Source of the DNA: Desulfuromusa sp.
GTDB lineage: Bacteria; Desulfobacterota; Desulfuromonadia; Desulfuromonadales; Geopsychrobacteraceae
Assembly: GCA_029934755.1 (NCBI GenBank)
Contig: JAOZLQ010000024.1
Span: forward strand, 1-19,340
Reading direction: 5' to 3'
Length of the DNA stretch: 19,340 nucleotides
The notes below the pieces were generated by a model that saw nothing but the letters and a program-made list of their open reading frames with translations, did not search any database and was not told the origin of the DNA. Both the position numbers and the translations under genes were made by a program. This document shows positions 15,087 through 19,340 of this stretch, piece by piece; position 1 is the stretch's first letter, and every line of letters starts with the position of its first letter.

Positions 15087-16067
15087 ATGGGTGACGTAGT
15101 CAGTTACAAAGATCTGGGGTTGGTGAATTCCCGGGAAATATTTCGCAAGGCGGTCGATGGCGGGTATGCTATTCCAGCCTATAATTTCAATAATTTGGAG
15201 CAATTACAGGCAATCATTACTGCTTGTGCCGAAACCAGGTCGCCAGTGATTCTCCAAATCAGTAAAGGGGCGCGTAATTACGCCAATGAAACTATGCTGC
15301 GCTATATGGCCGCTGGTGCAGTACAAATGGCCAAGGAAATGGGTGCCGATATCCCGATTGTACTCCATCTGGATCATGGTGACTCTTTTGAACTTTGTAA
15401 AAGCTGCATTGAATCTGGATTTTCATCAATCATGATTGATGGCTCTCATCTCCCTTATGATGAAAATGTCGCTTTGACCCGTCAGGTTGTTGAATATGCC
15501 CATGCTTACGATGTCACTGTTGAGGGGGAACTCGGTGTTCTTGCAGGGATCGAAGATGACGTGGTTGCAGAAAAGTCGACCTATACTCAGCCTGATGAAG
15601 TGGAAGATTTTGTCAAAAAAACTGGTGTCGATTCTCTCGCTATTTCTATTGGTACCAGCCATGGTGCGTATAAATTCAAACTCAAGGAAGGGGAGTCGGT
15701 CCCACCGCTACGGTTTGATATCCTTGCCGAGTGTGAAAAACGGATTCCCGGTTTTCCGATAGTCCTGCATGGAGCCTCCAGTGTTCTTCCTGAGTATGTT
15801 GCATTGATCAATCAGTATGGTGGTAAAATGGATGGAGCTGTCGGTGTGCCAGAAGACCAGTTGCGTAAGGCTGCGGCAAGTTCCGTGTGTAAAATTAATA
15901 TTGATTCAGATGGTCGCTTGGCAGTCACAGCGAAAGTCCGCGAATATCTAGAGAACAATCCGAGTGATTTTGATCCACGTAAGTATCTTGGCGCCGCCCG
16001 TAAAGAATTGATCAGCCTGATTAAACATAAAAATGAGGCTGTCCTTGGGAGTGCTGGGAAAGCTTAA
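15087..16067 (+). CDS. fba: Class II fructose-1,6-bisphosphate aldolase
   Basis: A 326-residue zinc-dependent aldolase that reversibly cleaves fructose 1,6-bisphosphate into dihydroxyacetone phosphate and glyceraldehyde 3-phosphate. Class II signatures are clear: A-Y-N-F-N-N (31-36), H-L-D-H-G (94-98) with the catalytic Asp96 and zinc ligand His97, V-E-G-E-L-G (145-150), G-T-S-H-G-A-Y-K (189-196) with His192, V-L-H-G-A-S-S (226-232) with His228, and K-I-N-I-D-S-D (269-275) for substrate phosphate. GGAGG nine bases before the ATG sets the start. Its substrate/product triose is handled by the divergently transcribed GAPDH, so the two probably share control across the intergenic region. It ends at a hairpin terminator. 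Single-gene transcript. Confidence 0.97.
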   Translation: MGDVVSYKDLGLVNSREIFRKAVDGGYAIPAYNFNNLEQLQAIITACAETRSPVILQISKGARNYANETMLRYMAAGAVQMAKEMGADIPIVLHLDHGDSFELCKSCIESGFSSIMIDGSHLPYDENVALTRQVVEYAHAYDVTVEGELGVLAGIEDDVVAEKSTYTQPDEVEDFVKKTGVDSLAISIGTSHGAYKFKLKEGESVPPLRFDILAECEKRIPGFPIVLHGASSVLPEYVALINQYGGKMDGAVGVPEDQLRKAAASSVCKINIDSDGRLAVTAKVREYLENNPSDFDPRKYLGAARKELISLIKHKNEAVLGSAGKA

Positions 16068-16085
16068 CAGATTTTGACAAAGGAT

Positions 16086-16125
16086 AAAAAAGGGGCCGCT
16101 GCAAATCTGTGCAACGGCCCTTTTT
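16086..16125 (+). terminator. Rho-independent terminator after fba (bidirectional)
   Basis: AAAAAGGGGCCG-C-TGCA pairs with TGCA-A-CGGCCC-TTTTT with one bulged G and one mismatch, loop AATCTG, ending in a T-run. The A-run of the left arm gives a T-run on the minus strand, so it can also end the DsrE-like gene whose stop is at 16147. Confidence 0.9.
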
Positions 16126-16146
16126 AATCGCTGCAATTGGCGAATT

Positions 16147-16464
16147 CTAAAATGTAATAACCTGATAACCTTCTTTGATGAAGTTTGAAATGTAATCGCC
16201 AACGTAGATAATGTTGGCTCCTTTTTCCATGAGTGATGGGGTAATTCCCATGTCATCAGCGACGAATTTACAATAAGCAGTATTGTTGTTCTGGAGTAAT
16301 TCAAATATTTTTGGGTGCTCTAGCATTAATCTTTCACTTTCACCAAACACGACGAACTGAACATCATCGACCCAACCGTGTTTTCTTGCATTTGTCCCGT
16401 AAAGAATTCCAGGTTGCAATTTTTCCAGATCTCCAGAAGCAAGCCAGATGAGAACTTTTACCAT
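16147..16464 (-). CDS. Small DsrE/DsrF-like family protein
   Basis: A 105-residue single-domain protein with the DsrE/YchN-type alpha/beta fold pattern: strand V-K-V-L-I-W-L-A (2-9), helix with G-x-x-Y-G-T-N-A-R-K (19-28), strand D-V-Q-F-V-V-F-G (34-41), helix to L-L-Q-N-N, a strand with Cys65 (T-A-Y-C-K-F-V-A-D) preceding D-D-M-G-I, and a final strand N-I-I-Y-V-G-D-Y plus a Y-Q-V-I-T-F end. Members of this superfamily include sulfur-relay subunits and small proteins of unknown role. Cys65 sits where DsrE/TusD proteins have their active cysteine only approximately, so sulfur transfer is not claimed. AGGAGC before the ATG is a good ribosome-binding site. The leader upstream contains several hairpins. 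Confidence 0.65.
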   Translation of the reverse strand: MVKVLIWLASGDLEKLQPGILYGTNARKHGWVDDVQFVVFGESERLMLEHPKIFELLQNNNTAYCKFVADDMGITPSLMEKGANIIYVGDYISNFIKEGYQVITF

Positions 16465-16487
16465 AATATGCTCCTATTTCTGCTGTG

Positions 16488-16576
16488 GATAAGCTCTTGG
16501 CTTATCTCTAAGCCGCCTGTCACAATAACCTGCTTGATGGGTTATATGATAGCGAATCGTTCAGAGTGAATGAACG
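16488..16576. other. Three consecutive short hairpins in an intergenic region
   Basis: Perfect inverted repeats lie in a row: GATAAGC/GCTTATC (16488-16506, 5-base loop), ATAACC/GGTTAT (16525-16545, 9-base loop) and CGTTCA/TGAACG (16558-16576, 7-base loop). None has a following T-run on either strand, so they are not simple terminators. They occupy the leader of the DsrE-like gene and the region after the LOG-family gene. The rest of the 183-bp gap shows nothing recognisable. Confidence 0.4.
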
Positions 16577-16647
16577 TGGCGTCTCGTATTATTAAGGCCA
16601 CTAACTCGCAAAGTTTAACTGTGCAAAGGCGTATCCGCAGGTGCTTA

Positions 16648-17190
16648 TCATTTTTTGGCTATTAACAGGTCCAGTATTTCTGCCGGAGTATCCGCTCGTA
16701 TCACCATCTCTCGGTGTGAGGAGGTTAGAAATCCTTCTTGTGCGGCATTATCCAGAAGTGTATCCAGGGGTGCATAATAGTTATTCACATTGAGAAGGCC
16801 ACACGGTTTAGAGTGAAATCCCAGTTGAGCCCAGGTGTAGACTTCAAAAAACTCTTCAAGGGTGCCGATACCACCTGGTAGGGCTACAAATGCATCGGAC
16901 AATTTCGCCATAAGAGCTTTTCTTTCGTGCATGCTAGGGACAACGTGAAGTTCTGTCAGGTCAGGGTGAAAAATTTCTTTGTCATGTAATGCTTGAACTG
17001 TGACTCCAATAACCTTGCCACCAGAGTCCAAAACACTGTCGGCTAACAACTTCATGAGCCCAGTATCGGAACCACCATAGACACAAGTGAGCCCACGTAA
17101 AGCCAACTCTTTACCCATTGCTTTGGTGGCTTGAGCGTAAGCAGGGTTCGTTCCTGTTTTTGAACCAAGAAAAATACAAATAGAGTGCAT
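16648..17190 (-). CDS. LOG family protein (TIGR00730; predicted nucleoside 5'-monophosphate phosphoribohydrolase)
   Basis: A 180-residue Rossmann-like protein of the LOG (lonely guy) family, which releases free base from cytokinin riboside 5'-monophosphate or AMP-like nucleotides. Visible are the N-terminal strand with G-S-K-T-G (9-13; the family usually has C-G-S-S), G-G-S-D-T-G-L-M (39-46), M-H-E-R-K (87-91) and the hallmark P-G-G-I-G-T-L-E-E (105-113) with catalytic Arg90 and Glu112/113. Length is normal. Upstream in-frame ATGs up to 17232 exist, but GAGGA six bases before the ATG at 17190 sets the start. The C-G-S-S to L-G-S-K change in the phosphate-contacting loop is unusual. It follows the truncated glycosyltransferase gene by 102 bp. 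Confidence 0.9.
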   Translation of the reverse strand: MHSICIFLGSKTGTNPAYAQATKAMGKELALRGLTCVYGGSDTGLMKLLADSVLDSGGKVIGVTVQALHDKEIFHPDLTELHVVPSMHERKALMAKLSDAFVALPGGIGTLEEFFEVYTWAQLGFHSKPCGLLNVNNYYAPLDTLLDNAAQEGFLTSSHREMVIRADTPAEILDLLIAKK

Positions 17191-17292
17191 TGATTTCCTC
17201 ATTTTGGGCGAGTGGTATGCCATTGCCATCAATTATCCAACCATGGTGGTGAGGCCGTCTAGTTAGCAGAGCAATAAATATATTATTTCTAT

Positions 17293-17958
17293 TTAATTCT
17301 TGTGCCGGTAGAGGTATCTCAACTTTTCAGCAGGGACGCCAAGGAGAAAACCGACGATCATTAGCTGATTGATTATGGTTGTCCTGATTGTCCCTAGTTG
17401 TTGCCAACGTCGTCCGGATGTCATCGCTTGTTCACGAAGGGTTATAATTATACCACGACGGCGCAGACGGCGGATAAGTTCAAAATCCTCCATGATGGGG
17501 ATGGTAGAAAACCCTCCCATTTCATCAAACACCCTTCTTTCCATAAACAATCCCTGATCTCCATAGGGCGATTGTAGAACAGTAGAGCGAAAATTGGTTC
17601 CCCACTCGACGATGCGCATGGCCAGACTGGAGGTGTCAGTTTTAAACCGAAATGCTCCGGCCACAGTGTTGGGATTATTTAAGGCTGAACGAATTAAATA
17701 GTCATAGTTGTGAGGGAGGATAGTATCGGCATGAAGAAACAGGAGATATCTCCCTTTGCTATTCTCAACCCCTTTATTGAGTTGATCGGCACGTCCTGTA
17801 GAGACTCTGAATAAGTCTGCCCCAAACTGGGTCGCGATTTGACCCGTGCCATCTTGGCTATCACCATCGACAACGATAATTTCAACATTGTTCGCCTGTT
17901 GCAGTTGTTTGAGAGTGTGACCAAGTACGGTAGCTTCATTAAGCGTTGGGATAATCAC
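17293..17958 (-). CDS. TIGR04283-type family 2 glycosyltransferase (N-terminally truncated fusion)
   Basis: GT-A fold glycosyltransferase of the rSAM/selenodomain-associated (arsenosugar-type) group. Motifs: I-I-P-T-L-N-E (2-8), V-V-D-G-D-S-Q-D-G-T (29-38), G-R-A-D-Q-L-N-K-G (55-63), L-H-A-D-T (75-79) as the DxD-like metal site, Y-G-D-Q-G (132-136), M-E-D-F-E-L (156-161), and R-R-W-Q-Q-L-G-T (183-190). The catalytic domain appears complete. The first usable codon is a GTG at 17958 with no ribosome-binding sequence, and the frame stays open upstream to 18114, encoding the tail of a TIGR04282 transferase domain. The original gene was therefore a TIGR04282-TIGR04283 fusion whose 5' part is gone; expression of the remaining domain is doubtful. 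LOG-family and DsrE-like genes follow on the same strand. Confidence 0.82.
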   Translation of the reverse strand: MIIPTLNEATVLGHTLKQLQQANNVEIIVVDGDSQDGTGQIATQFGADLFRVSTGRADQLNKGVENSKGRYLLFLHADTILPHNYDYLIRSALNNPNTVAGAFRFKTDTSSLAMRIVEWGTNFRSTVLQSPYGDQGLFMERRVFDEMGGFSTIPIMEDFELIRRLRRRGIIITLREQAMTSGRRWQQLGTIRTTIINQLMIVGFLLGVPAEKLRYLYRHKN

Positions 17959-18114
17959 GGAGATTTGCGATTTGTGATTTATTACATCGTTAAAGCGGGG
18001 ATCGTCTTTGAGAGGGAGTAGATCTTCCGGTCGATCGATATCATTTAAAATTGGTAATTCAGCGATCCGCAGGCCGAGACGGTCAGATATTTCCCGAGTT
18101 TGTTCATAGACATG
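17959..18114 (-). pseudogene. Remnant of TIGR04282/DUF2064 transferase domain, continuous with the glycosyltransferase
   Basis: Reading on in frame upstream of the glycosyltransferase, 52 codons are open until a TAA at 18117-18115, with no ATG. They read H-V-Y-E-Q-T-R-E-I-S-D-R-L-G-L-R-I-A, then L-P-I-L-N-D-I-D-R-P-E-D-L-L, then a linker into I-S-V-I-I-P-T-L-N-E. The D-I-D-x-P-E-D-L end with the preceding x-x-Q-T-x8-L-G-L helix is the C-terminus of the TIGR04282 nucleotidyltransferase-like family, partner of TIGR04283. About 150 N-terminal residues are missing; the break lies at 18105-18117, where a DUF3024 remnant begins on the other strand. Confidence 0.72.
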
Positions 18115-18381
18115 TTAGAGGGCAAGTTGATCTTGCGTTTCGAATTGATGGGCAGAGTGTCATCATCTTTGAAATCAGAGAAATATGGGATCAACCGGAT
18201 AAAAAAGTAGAATCTCCCATTGCCAAAGCCACCTACGTCAAAAAAAACAAATTCGTGGAAAATCTACTGGCAGCGTGCTGATCTGAAATGGCACCGGTAT
18301 GAACCAACTTCTGAAGCAAAAACAATCGAAGAGTTTTTAGATGTTGTTGAACGGGACGAATATTGCTGTTTCTGGGGTTGA
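18105..18381 (+). pseudogene. DUF3024 protein gene, frameshifted and 5'-truncated
   Basis: The plus strand reads R-H-V-R-G-Q-V-D-L-A-F-R-I, then G-Q-S-V-I-I-F-E-I-R and S-P-I-A-K-A-T-Y-V, matching the DUF3024 pattern, up to an A8 tract at 18240-18247. The same frame then stops at a TGA. Removing one A restores W-K-I-Y-W-Q-R-A-D-L-K-W-H-R-Y-E-P, then E-E-F-L-D-V-V-E and the family's terminal C-C-F-W-G followed by TGA at 18379-18381. About 25 N-terminal residues are also missing at the junction with the glycosyltransferase remnant. The function of DUF3024 is unknown. The single extra A could instead be a sequencing error, but the missing 5' end still makes the gene broken. Confidence 0.78.
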
Positions 18382-18442
18382 TCCCGAATGCCAAATTGTT
18401 TTGATTCAGCGTAAGTGGGACCATCTCCTTACTACTGAGGCT

Positions 18443-18562
18443 CTTGCAAAAGTCCCAAAAGACCATTAACCGTCATTCCCGCGAAGGCGGGAATCCAGAG
18501 AGACACAAGCTTTCAGGAAAAAACTGGATCCCCGTTTCCACGGGGATGACGACTTTTGCAGG
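18443..18562. repeat. MITE-like palindromic element with two hairpins
   Basis: Terminal inverted repeats TGCAAAAGTC (18445-18454) and GACTTTTGCA (18551-18560) enclose two perfect hairpins: ATTCCCGC-GAAG-GCGGGAAT (18475-18494) and ATCCCCGT-TTCC-ACGGGGAT (18528-18547). CGTCATTCCC (18471-18480) mirrors GGGGATGACG (18542-18551). The element is about 118 bp, codes for nothing, and resembles the widespread 'CGTCATTCCCGCG...CGGGGATGACG' class of dispersed bacterial repeats. It interrupts a ParE-type toxin gene. Confidence 0.8.
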
Positions 18563-18774
18563 CAGTGGACAAAGGGGCGGCGATACGTACTGTCCAGATG
18601 CTCACCGTTGCCCCGACCAAGCTGCTGACAAACCCCCGTATCGGTGAAAAAGTTGAAGAGTTTTCCCCACGTGAAGTCCGTCGATTTCTCATTGGCCATT
18701 ATGAAATGCGCTACGAAATCAAATCAAACACAATTTATGTGCTCCGTTTGTGGCACACTCGTGAGAACCGGTGA
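18562..18774 (+). pseudogene. ParE-type toxin C-terminal remnant
   Basis: Seventy codons in one frame read A-V-D-K-G-A-A-I-R-T-V-Q, then L-L-T-N-P-R-I-G-E-K, E-E-F-S-P-R-E-V-R, H-Y-E-M-R-Y-E-I and I-Y-V-L-R-L-W-H-T-R-E-N-R before TGA. This is the C-terminal three quarters of a RelE/ParE toxin; P-x-x-G, R-Y-x-I and L-R-x-W-H-x-R are family hallmarks. The normal N-terminal ~25 residues are replaced by the MITE-like element, and there is no start or ribosome-binding site. Left of the element, from ATG 18388, the frame M-P-N-C-F-D-S-A with two stops may be the decayed N-terminus; that is weak. No antitoxin gene is next to it. Confidence 0.78.
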
Positions 18775-18939
18775 TTTCAGCTGTTGTTCTGCAATCGATC
18801 CTGAACCCACCCATTCGACAATCAGTCCGCCATCAGCTTAATCCAGCATAATCCCCAGCTTGCCCCCGGAATATAGCAGATATAGCAGGTATTCGTACTC
18901 TATGGACAGACCTGCAATTGCTCGTGGCACTTTCCTTGA
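18771..18939 (-). pseudogene. PDZ-domain fragment with internal stop
   Basis: On the minus strand the frame from 18939 reads K-V-P-R-A-I-A-G-L-S-I-E-Y-E-Y, a duplicated L-L-Y, then S-G-G-K-L-G-I-M-L-D, a TAA at 18840-18838, and continues in the same frame A-D-G-G-L-I-V-E-W-V-G-S-G-S-I-A-E-Q-Q-L-K-S-P before losing similarity at about 18771. The K-L-G-I, D-G-G-L-x-V-x-x-V and G-S-x-A-E-x-x-L-K pattern is that of a PDZ domain (first strand, carboxylate loop side and second strand/helix). The 9-bp direct duplication (two copies of CTGCTATAT on this strand) also suggests decay. The parent protein is not recognisable; the call rests on pattern only. Confidence 0.55.
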
Positions 18940-19012
18940 TTAACCTGTTTACGCTGTTATACTTTTTTAGCAGTGTCCGGTTAGTAAATTGCGGGGATTG
19001 AATCTGACATAA

Positions 19013-19091
19013 AAATCCCCCTCAATCCCCCTTTTACAAAGGGGGAGACTAGAAAACTCCCCTCTTTGGCAAAGAGGGGCTGGGGAGATTT
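19013..19091. repeat. Second palindromic intergenic repeat (double hairpin)
   Basis: Two perfect hairpins, CCCCCTTT-TAC-AAAGGGGG (19027-19045) and CCCCTCTTT-GGC-AAAGAGGGG (19059-19079), are enclosed by imperfect terminal repeats AAATCCCCCTCA and TGGGGAGATTT. The pattern matches a repeat type found scattered in many bacterial genomes and is unrelated to the element at 18443-18562. The STAS gene starts 63 bp downstream. Otherwise 18940-19153 shows nothing recognisable. Confidence 0.75.
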
Positions 19092-19153
19092 GAAAGTCTG
19101 AATTAAATACAGTTGTTTTCAGCGATATAAACCTTTCAGCAGCAGGAGCGCTT

Positions 19154-19340
19154 ATGTTCAAAGTAACAGTAAATGGGATAAACCGCCTGGATATTGAGCT
19201 GAGCGGAAAGTTGGATGTTGAAGAGATGAAAATTGCAATCAACGAGTTTATCGAAAAGGCTGAAAATATTAAAAACGGCACAATGTTGTATGACATTATT
19301 GATTTTCATCTGCCGTCACTTGGGGCTATTGCGGTCAAAT
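19154..19340 (+). CDS. SpoIIAA/SEC14-like STAS family protein, 3'-truncated by the window edge
   Basis: The first 62 residues of a small STAS/SpoIIAA-like protein (Pfam SpoIIAA-like type). It begins M-F-K-V-T-V, with L-D-I-E-L-S-G-K-L-D (12-21) as the typical strand and turn, a helix V-E-E-M-K-I-A-I-N-E-F (22-32), and L-Y-D-I-I-D-F-H-L-P-S-L-G-A-I (45-59). Members are usually about 120 residues and fold like SpoIIAA/CRAL-TRIO; their role is poorly known and they are not the classical phosphorylated anti-anti-sigma factors. AGGAG five bases before the ATG supports the start. The gene lies just after a palindromic repeat and is in good condition, unlike the four remnants upstream. The remainder is outside the window. 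Confidence 0.8.
   Translation, partial: MFKVTVNGINRLDIELSGKLDVEEMKIAINEFIEKAENIKNGTMLYDIIDFHLPSLGAIAVK

Noticed and set aside
18843..18964. Hydrophobic plus-strand frame ending in L-L-Y-F-F as a small membrane protein
   Set aside because: No start codon or ribosome-binding site; it is the complement of the PDZ-like fragment on the other strand.
18971..18984. CAGTGTCCGGTTAG as an insertion-sequence end
   Set aside because: It recalls the ends of some insertion sequences, but no partner inverted repeat or transposase is in the window.
18967..19296. Minus-strand reading frame of 109 codons across the repeat and STAS gene
   Set aside because: Its C-terminal part is translated repeat and the rest is the shadow of the STAS gene.
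1..19340. CRISPR arrays, tRNA/rRNA genes, GEMM (c-di-GMP) riboswitch
   Set aside because: No regularly spaced direct repeats, no tRNA-like folds with CCA ends, and no riboswitch core was seen despite the PilZ gene.

Overview
The window looks like chromosome of a deltaproteobacterium of the Desulfuromonas/Pelobacter/Geobacter type. This is inferred from the style of the proteins (the stand-alone TrpB variant, long-form GAPDH, class II aldolase, S21, a 388-residue RdgC relative, hybrid PAS kinases) and from moderate GC. No rRNA, tRNA, CRISPR array or intact transposase is visible.

Layout. (1) 1-2774, plus strand: the 3' part of a tryptophan synthase beta gene, a palindromic repeat, then a tight run of DJ-1/PfpI protein, ABM-domain monooxygenase-like protein and alpha/beta hydrolase, the last two overlapping by ATGA. 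(2) 11014-2804, minus strand: six co-directional genes in transcription order: PilZ protein, J-domain protein, RdgC-like protein, Cache-HAMP-PP2C (RsbU/SpoIIE-type) phosphatase, triple-PAS hybrid histidine kinase, and a GH114 lipoprotein predicted to cut polygalactosamine. (3) 11215-12605, plus strand: THUMP-domain RNA methyltransferase and rpsU, ending at a bidirectional terminator shared with a hemerythrin-like gene on the other strand. (4) 13384-16067: a divergent glycolysis/gluconeogenesis pair, long-form GAPDH (minus) and class II fructose-bisphosphate aldolase (plus), around a 260-bp intergenic region with a promoter and an inverted repeat. (5) 16147-17958, minus strand: DsrE-like protein, LOG-family protein, and a TIGR04283-type glycosyltransferase that has lost its upstream half.

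(6) 17959-19091 is a gene graveyard. In about 1.1 kb there are four broken genes on alternating strands: the tail of a TIGR04282 transferase domain, a DUF3024 gene frameshifted in an A8 tract, a ParE-type toxin gene cut by a palindromic MITE-like element, and a PDZ-like fragment with an internal stop. A second, unrelated palindromic repeat follows. The window ends inside a SpoIIAA/SEC14-like STAS gene.

The most interesting points are the graveyard and its repeats; the minus-strand signalling run ending in a surface polysaccharide hydrolase; an interleaved (pseudoknot-type) inverted repeat pair at 13189-13270; a hemerythrin-like protein with one iron ligand replaced by Gln behind a candidate sigma-54 promoter; and internal repeats in the J-domain protein. 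I did not find a clear new defence or mobile system with intact genes.
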